A stretch of 64,000 nt of DNA from Lachnospiraceae bacterium. Its GTDB lineage: Bacteria > Bacillota > Clostridia > Lachnospirales > Lachnospiraceae. Position 1 is the first letter of the stretch. Each line of letters starts with the position of its first letter. Below the pieces are notes generated by a model that saw nothing but the letters and a program-made list of their open reading frames with translations, was not told where the DNA came from and did not search any database. Below are positions 1 through 8,549 of the stretch, piece after piece. Both the position numbers and the translations under genes were made by a program. The DNA lies in NCBI GenBank assembly GCA_017437965.1, contig JAFRWN010000140.1:1-64000 (forward strand), in the 5' to 3' direction.

Positions 1-1173
1 ATCCTCACATGAGCTGTAGACAAGCTCGCCGTTATGGTGACCCGTGTAAAGATCGAAAACATGATAGGTCGGAGTGAGCACCATTTTCTCTCCTTCGGTA
101 AGCACAAGTGCCTGGAGCACATTTACAGCCTGGGCAAGATTTGCCATGATCACACGCTCGGAATAGGTGTTGAAAATGTTAAGGCTTCCGGCAGCAACAA
201 TAGCATCACGCATTGTATTCTGCTGGAAGAGGAAGCCGGGATTGGTACCTTTTTCCACATCGAACCAGCAGCCCCATTCGTCAACGATCAGACCGATCTC
301 GCAGTCCTTATCATATCTGTCCATGATTCCGCAGTGACGGCGGATGACCTCCTCGATGTAGAGCGCGTTCTGAATGGTTGAATAATAATCATCCTCGTTG
401 AAATCTACCGCGTCGCCCTTTTTATCCCAGTTACCATGAGGAATGGTATAGTAGTGAAGCGAAATGCCCTTGGTCATGTTCTTGTTGACGCTTGAAAGAA
501 GCTTGTCTGTCCAGTTGTAGTCATCACCGCTCGGACCGCAGGCAATCTTGAAAAGCTTATTGCCGGAGAAATCCTTGCAGAAGCTCTGGTATCTTCTATA
601 CTCATCGGCATAGTACTCAGGGCGCATGTTTCCGCCACAGCCCCAGTTTTCATTGCCGATTCCGAGATATTTAAGCTTCCATGGCTTCTCGCGTCCGTTC
701 TTGCGTCTTAAGTCGGCCATCGGTGATTCGCCGTCAAAGGTGATATATTCCACCCACTCCGAAAGCTCCTGCACGGTTCCGCTTCCCAGGTTCCCTGCAA
801 GGTAAGGCTCGCAGCCGATTTCCTCGCAGAGATTGAAGAATTCGTTGGTACCGAAGGAATTATCCTCGGTAACTCCGCCCCAGTTAGTATTCACCATTTT
901 CTTACGAGTAGATTTTTCGCCGATGCCGTCTTTCCAGTGATATTCGTCCGCAAAACAGCCTCCGGGCCAGCGGAGCACAGGCATTTTAATCTTTTTGAAG
1001 GCCTCGATAATATCTTTCCTGGCTCCGTTTATGTTCGGAATCGACGAATTTTCGCCGACAAAAATGCCGTTATATATGCAGCGTCCGAGGTGCTCGGAAA
1101 AATGTCCGTAAAGCTCGGGGTTGATATGTGAAATCTTGTCAGTAGCATTGATACGTAATATCAGATTTTTCAT
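1..1173 (-). CDS. abfA: GH51 alpha-L-arabinofuranosidase (3' part cut by window edge)
   Basis: Hydrolyses terminal alpha-L-arabinofuranosyl residues from arabinoxylan or arabinan oligosaccharides; no signal peptide, so cytoplasmic action on imported oligosaccharides is expected. The reverse strand reads openly from an ATG at 1173 off the left edge: 391 codons of a family usually near 500. Seen: N-terminal [15 protein letters not shown], then [11 protein letters not shown] with the acid/base Glu at about residue 175, and [16 protein letters not shown] with the nucleophile Glu at about residue 299. Both agree closely with characterised GH51 enzymes. GGAGG lies about 8 nt before the ATG. It has its own promoter (1212-1240) and follows the SDR gene on the same strand with an 84-nt gap. 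Confidence 0.95.
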   Translation of the reverse strand, partial: MKNLILRINATDKISHINPELYGHFSEHLGRCIYNGIFVGENSSIPNINGARKDIIEAFKKIKMPVLRWPGGCFADEYHWKDGIGEKSTRKKMVNTNWGGVTEDNSFGTNEFFNLCEEIGCEPYLAGNLGSGTVQELSEWVEYITFDGESPMADLRRKNGREKPWKLKYLGIGNENWGCGGNMRPEYYADEYRRYQSFCKDFSGNKLFKIACGPSGDDYNWTDKLLSSVNKNMTKGISLHYYTIPHGNWDKKGDAVDFNEDDYYSTIQNALYIEEVIRRHCGIMDRYDKDCEIGLIVDEWGCWFDVEKGTNPGFLFQQNTMRDAIVAAGSLNIFNTYSERVIMANLAQAVNVLQALVLTEGEKMVLTPTYHVFDLYTGHHNGELVYSSCED

Positions 1174-1211
1174 TGTAAACCCTCCGTGATTTTTTTGTAA
1201 ACCTGTCTGTA

Positions 1212-1240
1212 ATTATAGAACAAGAAAAGGGTGGTGTCAA
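1212..1240 (-). promoter_or_regulatory. Sigma-70-type promoter of the GH51 gene
   Basis: On the minus strand, TTGACA (1235-1240), a 17-nt spacer and TATAAT (1212-1217), both consensus hexamers. It lies about 40 nt upstream of the GH51 start codon. Confidence 0.8.
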
Positions 1241-1257
1241 TTGAGAAACTTGAAAGC

Positions 1258-1980
1258 TCAGTTTTTTTGCTTTTTTTGTATCACGTTTTTCTGGGGCCTG
1301 AGTGTTATGTCACTGATGTTAAGCCCGGGGATACGGTACATTTCATCAATTGAATCCACAGTCATTTTTGCGATTTCTTCTGCCTCAAGATGGGCATCAT
1401 TATCCTCACCGGGCAGAAAATCGGCATTGCGGTACAGGGCGGTGTCGGTAAGGTCGGGATGTATGTTCATGACCTTGACCCCGCTTTTTCTTGCCTCTTC
1501 AAAAAGGCTCATGCCGAAGCTAGAAAGTCCGGCCTTGGTTGCCCCATATGCGCAGCCGTGGGTATTGTTGGTGCTCTTTGCGGTTACGGAGGAAATGTTC
1601 ACTATCATCCCGGAGCCTTTCTGCTTCATCGCAGGTAAAACGAGCTTAGACAGTATCATGGGCACCGTCAGGTTCGTAGTAACCATTTCTGTAATGTTTT
1701 CGGCGGAAATGGTCTCATGATTTCCATAGTACGCAACCCCGGCATTGTTTATCAGGATGTCAAGGGGACCGTCATTTAGAATATTTTTGACAAGCTGCGG
1801 GAGCTCCACCGTGTCGGTGAGGTCGAAGGAAAGCAGACGGAATTTATCGCTGGCAAGTCCGTTGGTATCAGTTGAAAAATCCCTTCCGATCCCGTAAACA
1901 TAATAATCTCTTTTAATAAGTTCTTTAAGCATTGCAAGCCCGATCCCCGAGCTTGCTCCTGTAAGAAGTACGCGTTTCAT
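1258..1980 (-). CDS. Short-chain dehydrogenase/reductase (SDR)
   Basis: Classical SDR, 240 aa, NAD(P)-dependent oxidoreductase of unknown substrate, cytosolic. Seen: Rossmann glycine motif TGASSGIG near the N-terminus, NNAG at about residue 80, catalytic Ser in NISSVTA, and the YGATK (YxxxK) pair. An ATG 24 nt further upstream (2004) is in frame, but AAAGGA lies correctly in front of 1980 while the upstream ATG has no spaced ribosome site, and a TATAAT sits just before it. The C-terminus (RPQKNVIQKKQKN) is basic and short. It lies between the radical SAM gene and the GH51 gene on one strand; a functional link is not evident. Confidence 0.88.
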   Translation of the reverse strand: MKRVLLTGASSGIGLAMLKELIKRDYYVYGIGRDFSTDTNGLASDKFRLLSFDLTDTVELPQLVKNILNDGPLDILINNAGVAYYGNHETISAENITEMVTTNLTVPMILSKLVLPAMKQKGSGMIVNISSVTAKSTNNTHGCAYGATKAGLSSFGMSLFEEARKSGVKVMNIHPDLTDTALYRNADFLPGEDNDAHLEAEEIAKMTVDSIDEMYRIPGLNISDITLRPQKNVIQKKQKN

Positions 1981-2048
1981 ATTTTGTACCAATCCTTTTT
2001 TCATCCTGTCATTATAATATAAGTCTTGCTTTTTGCGCTGAAATTAAA

Positions 2049-3347
2049 TCAATAATCCGAAATAAAGATTTTCTCTACAGGATAATATCTCCCAATCCTT
2101 TCTTTTACAAACTCCGTCATTTCCATTCTGAGCTTTTTATCATATCCGCACATTCCGTCTGTATTTTCATAAGGATATGCCGAAATCGGCGTCAGGGCCG
2201 TCTTTTTCAGCCTTTTTATGTAGGAGGATGATATTCTGAAGGTACCGACGGAAATATCTTCAAGTTTAGCCATCACAGGCTCCGAAAACAGTTCATCTAT
2301 CATGCTTCCATAAATATCATTCCAGCCTATAACCGCAATCATCGGGTCTATGCAGAGCCTGGTTCTGATTCCGGCCTTAAGCGACGAATATATCGCACTT
2401 TTTCTTGCCTGAAAGCTTCCGGCCCAGTGTTCATATGCTCTTGCAATCGGGTCGGGAGAGACAGTATAAGCTAAGATAATATTTGAGGGAACAGCCGGAG
2501 ATTTGGTGACGTCTCCGGATGCACACTTAGTCCTTATCTCAATCAAAAGCTCCGGCCGGTCGGCCGCAAATTCACAATACTTTTTAACAATTCCTGTGAA
2601 ACCTTCGAGTGCCAGCAGATCGGTATCATAGGCTATCGAAAGATAAAGAGGGTGATTTTTTAGCTCTGCATCAATATCGGAAAAATAGTCATCTGTATTT
2701 ACGAAAATCACAATATTTCCGCTCGGGTACATCCCGCGCAGAAAGCAGTATTCACAGTCATAAAGGCAGTTTTTGACCTGTGAAGTGTAGTAAAAATGCT
2801 CATGGCCGAAGTTCTGGCAGGGCCTTGCCCCGTCATATATCCTCTTGCCGTTATTAACGGCAAGTATCAAGGCAGGAGAGCGCTTCTGGGCAAGAAAATC
2901 CTGTCCGGCAACGTTGAAAATATCCTTGTAATGAGCTATTTCGGTGACCTTACGCTCAGGAAAGCGTGAAAGTATCCTGTTTGTTAAAGGATATGTCAAG
3001 GCACCTTTTTCAACATATATTTCCGAAAAAACAGTACTGCCTTTTTTTATACCAGAAAGCTGAGTCACATTATTTTCGCCCGAAACATCCGGGAAAACCT
3101 TACGGACTTTGACCGAAAGGGCATGAAGAAACAAAGCGCCTTCTTTTTTTGAAAGAGGTTTATCCGGATCCGGTTTAGAGCCGGTATACTCTCTGTAGCA
3201 GTTCAAAATAAAACTCGCTACGTCCGTGCCGGCAAGATTAAGGTAGGAGATAAGGGACTTAAGTTCCTGCCTCATGCTTTCGGTGGCGGACAGCTGGTCA
3301 GAGAAAGTACCGGTCAGCTTTTCGATTGTTGATTCGTTATTTACCAT
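2049..3347 (-). CDS. Spore photoproduct lyase-family radical SAM protein
   Basis: 432 aa. Family members repair the thymine dimer spore photoproduct by radical SAM chemistry, but SPL-like paralogues of unknown role also exist. Seen: a cysteine triplet C194-X3-C198-X2-C201 (CLYDCEYCF), the 4Fe-4S site typical of SPL, preceded by PCQNFGHEHFYYTSQ and followed by VFVN-like strands and YDTDLLALEG; later LRPQ-like elements are absent. The first ~130 residues are an additional helical region. The start is uncertain: a TATACT hexamer sits just before the ATG and no clear ribosome site is visible, so the transcript may be nearly leaderless or the start may be at residue 25. It is divergent from the aldo/keto reductase gene. 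Confidence 0.8.
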   Translation of the reverse strand: MVNNESTIEKLTGTFSDQLSATESMRQELKSLISYLNLAGTDVASFILNCYREYTGSKPDPDKPLSKKEGALFLHALSVKVRKVFPDVSGENNVTQLSGIKKGSTVFSEIYVEKGALTYPLTNRILSRFPERKVTEIAHYKDIFNVAGQDFLAQKRSPALILAVNNGKRIYDGARPCQNFGHEHFYYTSQVKNCLYDCEYCFLRGMYPSGNIVIFVNTDDYFSDIDAELKNHPLYLSIAYDTDLLALEGFTGIVKKYCEFAADRPELLIEIRTKCASGDVTKSPAVPSNIILAYTVSPDPIARAYEHWAGSFQARKSAIYSSLKAGIRTRLCIDPMIAVIGWNDIYGSMIDELFSEPVMAKLEDISVGTFRISSSYIKRLKKTALTPISAYPYENTDGMCGYDKKLRMEMTEFVKERIGRYYPVEKIFISDY

Positions 3348-3400
3348 GTAACGAGTATAACATATTCCCAGAAAAATTTAAATAAATGATGTGCATAAAA

Positions 3401-3429
3401 TTGACTTTTTATTTTCCGGGAAGTATAAT
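3401..3429 (+). promoter_or_regulatory. Promoter of the aldo/keto reductase gene
   Basis: TTGACT (3401-3406), a 17-nt spacer and TATAAT (3424-3429), 73 nt before the start at 3503. It lies in the divergent spacer with the radical SAM gene. Confidence 0.75.
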
Positions 3430-3502
3430 TTTTAATAATCTGATTCCGGCCGGACTGTTTATCGTGGCCGCGGTGATAAGACTATTCTCAAGAAGGGGTT
3501 AA

Positions 3503-4510
3503 ATGAAAACCATCAGACTCGGAAAAACTGACATCATCACTCCCCAGAATGCTTTCGGAGCTCTGCCGATACAGCGTGTCGATAAGGACATGGCAGTAAA
3601 GATTTTGCGAAGGGCATATGAGGGCGGAATGACCTATTTTGATACCGCAAGGGCATATTCTGACAGCGAGGAAAAGCTGGGGCTGGCATTTGAGGGAATG
3701 AGGGATAAAATATATATCGCCTCTAAGACTATGGCGGAGACTCCCGAAAAATTCCGTGAGGATTTAGAAACGTCCCTCAGACTGCTTAAAACGGATTATC
3801 TTGACCTTTACCAGTTCCACTGCGTAAAACGTTGCTATGCGCCGGGAGACGGAACAGGAATGTATGAGGAAATGCAAAAGGCGAAGGAGCAGGGAAAGAT
3901 ACGATATATCGGTATCACCGCCCACAAAATCGGCATTGCCGAGGAAATAGTAAAGAGCGGTCTTTATGATGCCTTGCAGTTCCCGTTTTCCTATCTTGCA
4001 AGTGACAGGGATATTGCTCTCGTTAAAGTTTGTGCAGAGGCAGGCATGGGCTTTATAGCGATGAAGGGGCTTTCAGGAGGACTTTTAACGAATTCCGGGG
4101 CCTGCATGGCTTTTATGTCACAGTATGACGCACTTCCCATATGGGGAATACAGCGCATGGAAGAACTTGAGGAGTGGCTGTCCTTTTTTGAAAAAGATTG
4201 TGTCATGACTTCGGAAATCAGGGGATACATCGAAAAAGACAGAAAGGAACTGCTTGGCGAATTTTGCAGAGGCTGCGGCTATTGCATGCCTTGCAGTGTG
4301 GACATAATCATCAACCAGTGTGCAAGAATGTCGCAGATGATACGCAGAGCACCATCGTCAAACTGGACCACGGATTTTTGGAAAAATGAAATGATGAAGA
4401 TAGAACAGTGCGTTGAGTGCGGCCTGTGCCGGAGCCGCTGTCCTTATGAACTTGACATACCGGCACTGCTGAAAAAGAACCTGGCGGATTATAAAGAAAA
4501 TTTTATGTGA
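3503..4510 (+). CDS. Aldo/keto reductase with C-terminal ferredoxin-like Fe-S domain
   Basis: 335 aa. Residues 1-230 are an AKR barrel: DTARAYSDSEEKLG (catalytic Tyr region), YIASKT (Lys) and LYQFHC (His). The C-terminus carries CRGCGYCMPC near residue 255 and CVECGLCRSRCP near 308, the second being a 4Fe-4S-like cysteine set. This AKR/Fe-S fusion is common in anaerobic Firmicutes and suggests electron transfer between ferredoxin and a carbonyl or nicotinamide; the substrate is unknown. A ribosome site (AAGGGG) precedes the ATG. It may be cotranscribed with the next gene (32-nt gap). Confidence 0.9.
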   Translation: MKTIRLGKTDIITPQNAFGALPIQRVDKDMAVKILRRAYEGGMTYFDTARAYSDSEEKLGLAFEGMRDKIYIASKTMAETPEKFREDLETSLRLLKTDYLDLYQFHCVKRCYAPGDGTGMYEEMQKAKEQGKIRYIGITAHKIGIAEEIVKSGLYDALQFPFSYLASDRDIALVKVCAEAGMGFIAMKGLSGGLLTNSGACMAFMSQYDALPIWGIQRMEELEEWLSFFEKDCVMTSEIRGYIEKDRKELLGEFCRGCGYCMPCSVDIIINQCARMSQMIRRAPSSNWTTDFWKNEMMKIEQCVECGLCRSRCPYELDIPALLKKNLADYKENFM

Positions 4511-4542
4511 AGTGCTAAAAATGATGAAAAGGAATCATAGAA

Positions 4543-5103
4543 ATGACTGTTGAAGAAGCAAAAGATATTTATATGTCATGCTTCGGGAACGAAGGCCGTT
4601 ATATGTGGCATGAGATAGGTTCCGCGGCCTACAAGGAATATTGTGATCTGAACATAACCCGTGAAATCAAATCACAGTGGGACACTGAGATAATTGAAAG
4701 TTACATGGAAGCTTTGCAGAAAGATTCTTCACGTGCTTCAAGCTATTTCATCCACGTTTTGCAGGCTCTTATTCGCGGAAACTGCGAAGTAAAAGAATAT
4801 GCCGAAAAGCTTCTGGATTTAATGGAAAACATGACAGAGCTTGACGAACTTAACAAAATAAGCATCATACGTTATATGGGAGAAGACTCACAGTTTGACA
4901 TCAGCGGGTGTCAGTTTTACTGCGTCAGTACTCCGTTTAAGGACAGGATGGATAAAATCATGCGTAGGCTGATGGATTTCGAATGTCCCGATGAAAAGGC
5001 TGACCCGAGATTCGAAAAAAGCCCCGGCAAACTGAAATTGTATTATGAGGCTGTCGAAAAGTATGAGAAGGCCTATGAAAAATGGAGTGAAATGTATGAA
5101 TGA
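4543..5103 (+). CDS. Hypothetical protein, helical, cytosolic
   Basis: 186 aa, not recognised. It is acidic and predicted largely helical with repeated Tyr/Glu-rich stretches (KLKLYYEAVEKYEKAYEKWSEMYE at the end), no signal peptide and no transmembrane segment. AAGGAA precedes the ATG. It follows the aldo/keto reductase gene by 32 nt and could share its transcript. No function is assigned. Confidence 0.7.
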   Translation: MTVEEAKDIYMSCFGNEGRYMWHEIGSAAYKEYCDLNITREIKSQWDTEIIESYMEALQKDSSRASSYFIHVLQALIRGNCEVKEYAEKLLDLMENMTELDELNKISIIRYMGEDSQFDISGCQFYCVSTPFKDRMDKIMRRLMDFECPDEKADPRFEKSPGKLKLYYEAVEKYEKAYEKWSEMYE

Positions 5104-5163
5104 TAAAAGGCTGTCGCAGATGCGGCGGCCTTTTAAAATGAAGGAAACATAAGGTTAAATGTC

Positions 5164-5193
5164 TTGACAAAATAAAAACGGGGGGGGTATTAT
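5164..5193 (+). promoter_or_regulatory. Promoter with a G8 tract in its spacer
   Basis: TTGACA (5164-5169), an 18-nt spacer and TATTAT (5188-5193). The last eight spacer bases (5180-5187) are all G, so slippage would change -35/-10 spacing. It drives the zinc-ribbon operon; AAAGGAGG follows at about 5211-5217. Confidence 0.65.
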
Positions 5194-5229
5194 GTATACA
5201 ACTGAGCTTAAAGGAGGACATCTGATATA

Positions 5230-5694
5230 ATGAGAAAAAACATCACGGAAACATACAATAATTCTAATGTTTCACCTTCAAATGTAAATCCTCAGATTGC
5301 TTTGTCGGAGCAGAAGTATGAGGAAGCAAAAGAAGCTACGGAAAAGGCATTGCTTGATCTGGGGAAAAAATATTTTGAAGCAAATTTTGATAATGAAAGC
5401 GCGGAATTTTTTGGTGAAATATCGGCTGTCAAAGAGTGCGGGCAGATGGAAAAAGTCTGGTATCAGTACAGGCTTAGCCTTGACGAGAAGATGCAGTGTG
5501 AAAGCTGCGGTGCAATAATAACAAGCGACAGCCTGTTTTGCAACAAATGCGGAAGCAAGGTGGTTCCGACAGATTTCACGCTTATAGAAAATTATTTAGT
5601 TCCCGAAGCTCCCAAAACAAAGACCTGTCCTTCATGCGGCAAGACTCTTGTTGGAGAAGCAAAGTTTTGTGAAAAGTGTGGATTTAAACTATAA
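5230..5694 (+). CDS. Double zinc-ribbon protein
   Basis: 154 aa, cytosolic. The N-terminal ~90 residues are Asn/Glu-rich and helical. Two CxxC...CxxC zinc ribbons follow: CESCGAIITSDSLFCNKCG (about 95-113) and CPSCGKTLVGEAKFCEKCG (about 133-151). These are zinc_ribbon_2/DUF7577-like modules whose role is usually protein interaction; no catalytic domain is visible. First gene of a three-gene operon (gap of 19 nt to the next), all three with the same type of ribbon. Confidence 0.8.
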   Translation: MRKNITETYNNSNVSPSNVNPQIALSEQKYEEAKEATEKALLDLGKKYFEANFDNESAEFFGEISAVKECGQMEKVWYQYRLSLDEKMQCESCGAIITSDSLFCNKCGSKVVPTDFTLIENYLVPEAPKTKTCPSCGKTLVGEAKFCEKCGFKL

Positions 5695-5713
5695 TCATTG
5701 TGGAGCTATTTAG

Positions 5714-7408
5714 ATGAAATGTAAAAAATGCGGTAAAGAAATTTCAGAGGATGCTTCTTTTTGTATCCATTGCGGTGAAAAAAATGAAGTGACCTCTGCA
5801 TTGGTTGAAAAACCGGCGAACGGTTCTTTGAAAAAAATAATAATAGCGGCAATAATAATCATTATGGCCGGGCTTGTTGGGATTTTTGCTTATCTTGGCA
5901 ATAACAGTCTCAAGAAAAACAGTGATAAGAACGGAAAAGCTTCGAACGTTTTGGAAAACGAGAGTGAAGATTTTGATGATCAGGCTGCTCCGGAGACACC
6001 GGTACCGACTGAAACAGCAGTGCCGACAGCAACAAATACGCCGACCCCGACAAGTACTTCCACACCTGCATCTGAGTCCAAGACTGAAGTAACAACTGAG
6101 CCCGTTGTAACAACTCAGGCACCTGTTACTACAACAAAGCCTGCAGAAACAACAGCTGAGCCTACAACTCAGAAACCCATTGTCAACAACAAGATCGTAG
6201 ACAGAATCAGTGGTTTATCACACCAGAATTGGAAAAAAGCTCCAATTGAGTCCAGCAAAACATTCAACACAACCAACACGAGCAACATATTCTATATGAA
6301 TGGAAATGACACTTGGGTATTCTGGCGCTTTACAGATACAGGTATCGTAGGTTGTGGATTAGATTACGTAAATGCGTATGATGCATATGACAAAATCACA
6401 AATACTGAGAATGTGACATATGCAGAAACTTACTTTGGTTTCAACGCATCCATCAAAAATAAAACACTTTCCGTGAATAATTACTACAATTTGGATGGTG
6501 TTAAATGCTCTGACATTAAAATCACATACATGAACGGAACAACTCCTCGTTACACTGTAACGGCTGACGAAGGCATCACTGCAGATCTCTCAGACGAATC
6601 ATACGTAAATGGATACTATGCGATCACTGCAGAATATACAAGTGTCAACAACCACAAATACATTGCAAACATGTATCTGCTTATCAATTATGCATCCAAC
6701 AATGATTCTGATTTTGAGGCATATATCTGCTATGGTCGTCACTTCTACTCTTTCGAGACAGAAGGTCCTACAACCAGACAGGCTAAAATCACAGAAATGA
6801 TCGAAGCCAAGAGTATCACCCCTGAGAACTCTCTCAACTACAATATTGCATATCCTTATGAAGCTAAAAGTCAGGCTGAATACAGCGGTTATTCCACATA
6901 CGTATCTGATACAGAGTACTGGATCAACAAGTCTGATGAAATCCTTGCAGGTCACGAGAATGATTCTACAGCATACAAAGCACTCCTGCTCCATGACTGG
7001 ATGACAGAAAACCTTGTATATGATTGGTATAAAGCTCATAAACTCAACAACCCTCGTTACTATGGCTATTACCATACTGGTGATTTTTACGTATCTCAGT
7101 GTAACGTGGGCGTATGCAGAGACTTTGTAAATATCTATGCAATCATGTGCAGAAAGCACGACATCCCTTGCATCATCCTCGGTAACAACGCTGAAGGGCA
7201 TGTATGGAACGCTGTATATCTGTATGATCAGTGGCTTGAAGTTGATATTACAGGTGATATTGACCGAGAAGCACGCAACGCAGACGTCACCGACGTTACT
7301 GCTGCTACACAGGAAAATACCCACTCATTCAAGCACTTTTGCAACTATGCGTACAGCGATCTGATGCCTGTAGCATCTGAAATCAATAGCTGGCTCCATT
7401 ACCAGTAA
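5714..7408 (+). CDS. Zinc-ribbon membrane protein with extracellular transglutaminase-like domain
   Basis: 564 aa. Order: N-terminal zinc ribbon (MKCKKCGKEISEDASFCIHCG), one transmembrane helix (IIIAAIIIIMAGLVGIFAYLG, about 40-62), a Pro/Thr-rich linker (about 90-155), a beta-rich region, and a transglutaminase/protease-like domain with Cys in VGVCRDFVN, His in EGHVWNAVYL and Asp in LEVDITGD, spaced as in the papain-like triad. The ribbon would be cytosolic and the enzyme domain outside. The role is unknown; such domains in bacteria act as peptidases or cross-linkers. Codon choice in the extracellular part (more AAC, ATC, TAC) differs by eye from the N-terminal part, suggesting module acquisition. 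Confidence 0.82.
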   Translation: MKCKKCGKEISEDASFCIHCGEKNEVTSALVEKPANGSLKKIIIAAIIIIMAGLVGIFAYLGNNSLKKNSDKNGKASNVLENESEDFDDQAAPETPVPTETAVPTATNTPTPTSTSTPASESKTEVTTEPVVTTQAPVTTTKPAETTAEPTTQKPIVNNKIVDRISGLSHQNWKKAPIESSKTFNTTNTSNIFYMNGNDTWVFWRFTDTGIVGCGLDYVNAYDAYDKITNTENVTYAETYFGFNASIKNKTLSVNNYYNLDGVKCSDIKITYMNGTTPRYTVTADEGITADLSDESYVNGYYAITAEYTSVNNHKYIANMYLLINYASNNDSDFEAYICYGRHFYSFETEGPTTRQAKITEMIEAKSITPENSLNYNIAYPYEAKSQAEYSGYSTYVSDTEYWINKSDEILAGHENDSTAYKALLLHDWMTENLVYDWYKAHKLNNPRYYGYYHTGDFYVSQCNVGVCRDFVNIYAIMCRKHDIPCIILGNNAEGHVWNAVYLYDQWLEVDITGDIDREARNADVTDVTAATQENTHSFKHFCNYAYSDLMPVASEINSWLHYQ

Positions 7409-7436
7409 AAAAATAAACCCATGAAAGGAAACTGAA

Positions 7437-8429
7437 ATGTATTGTACAAAATGCGGTAAGAAAAATTCCGATGAGGCGAAGTTCTGCATCGGTTGTGGCG
7501 CGAAATTTGAAGCAGTGCCGGAATTAAGTAATGTACAGCTTAAAAATGCAGAGATTAAAGAAAAACAACCGGGAGAAAAACAAAAACAGCCGGAAGAGAA
7601 CCAAAACCAGCCGGACGAGAACCAGGAATTTAAAGGTAAAGGAAAAGCTTTATTGATTGCTTTACTGATTTTCGGTGCAGGGGTTCTTTGCATGAAAGCC
7701 GGGCATGAAATAAAGTTTGGAGTAATTGAGATTTTAGGCTGTGCTTTGTTTTTGGCGGGAATTATGGGCTTTTTTACTGTCCTTCTTACTCAAAATAATT
7801 CCAAGATTGCCAAGCTGGACAGAAAGCTTGAAGAAAAATCTGCCGTAAAACTGCAAAAAACCTATGATGAAGTTGTAGAAAGCAAGCCGGAATGGAAGAC
7901 AATGACGGCATGTTTTCTGGGAATGCTTGCTGGTTGTGCTTTTATTCTTTTTCCCACCTGTTCAGTGCTTGGAAAAAAACTTAATCCCTGTCAATTTGTT
8001 TTTGCCGGTATAGGATTGATGGATAAGAAGATTCTGGGAATTTCGCTTGAAACAAATCTGACTAAATGGATTTCAATTGCTGCCGGAATTGCTTTGATTG
8101 TCGTGGTTTTTGAAATTCTTTCGGCTCTGTACGATATGTACTATCTCATGAAATATAAAGATGCCTCCAAAGAAGCAAGAACAAAGCATATGCTTGAATT
8201 CTGGAGATCAATATCCGGAGGATCTTTTGCCGGAATATTTATTTTATTTTATCCTAATTTTTTTATGTCTAATGTAGGAGAAGATCTTCATATCCCTGAT
8301 TTTATCAGAGATTTTGTTTTCGGGGATGCTGCAATCAACAATGCCGGGATTACTATACTGTTGATTGTTTTAGTAATATCATTTATTGCTTCAAGAAAGA
8401 TCAGAAAAGTGGAAGCATTTCTTCAATAA
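7437..8429 (+). CDS. Zinc-ribbon multi-pass membrane protein
   Basis: 330 aa. An N-terminal zinc ribbon (YCTKCGKKNSDEAKFCIGCG) is followed by a Lys/Gln-rich linker with short PEENQNQPDENQ repeats, two hydrophobic segments around residues 65-120, and three to four further membrane helices (about 155-175, 205-235, 260-275, 300-320). No known domain is recognised in the membrane part. Last gene of the zinc-ribbon operon, 28 nt after the transglutaminase-like gene; a terminator follows. Confidence 0.75.
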   Translation: MYCTKCGKKNSDEAKFCIGCGAKFEAVPELSNVQLKNAEIKEKQPGEKQKQPEENQNQPDENQEFKGKGKALLIALLIFGAGVLCMKAGHEIKFGVIEILGCALFLAGIMGFFTVLLTQNNSKIAKLDRKLEEKSAVKLQKTYDEVVESKPEWKTMTACFLGMLAGCAFILFPTCSVLGKKLNPCQFVFAGIGLMDKKILGISLETNLTKWISIAAGIALIVVVFEILSALYDMYYLMKYKDASKEARTKHMLEFWRSISGGSFAGIFILFYPNFFMSNVGEDLHIPDFIRDFVFGDAAINNAGITILLIVLVISFIASRKIRKVEAFLQ

Positions 8430-8479
8430 ACTGATCGTTTTTTAACGGAATACCGTTAACTGGTAACATAGGACAAAAG

Positions 8480-8521
8480 AAGACAGGTAAGCAGATATCT
8501 GAATCTGCCCCTGTCTTTTTT
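8480..8521 (+). terminator. Terminator of the zinc-ribbon operon
   Basis: Long hairpin: AAGACAGG (8480-8487) pairs with CCTGTCTT (8510-8517), with an inner GCAGAT/ATCTGC stem, followed by T-rich sequence. Confidence 0.8.
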
Positions 8522-8549
8522 AATGATTTTTCAGTTGTTTTAAAGTATT

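Noticed and set aside
6599-7324. Minus-strand frame of 241 codons
   Set aside because: Antisense to the transglutaminase-like domain, whose triad and start are convincing.
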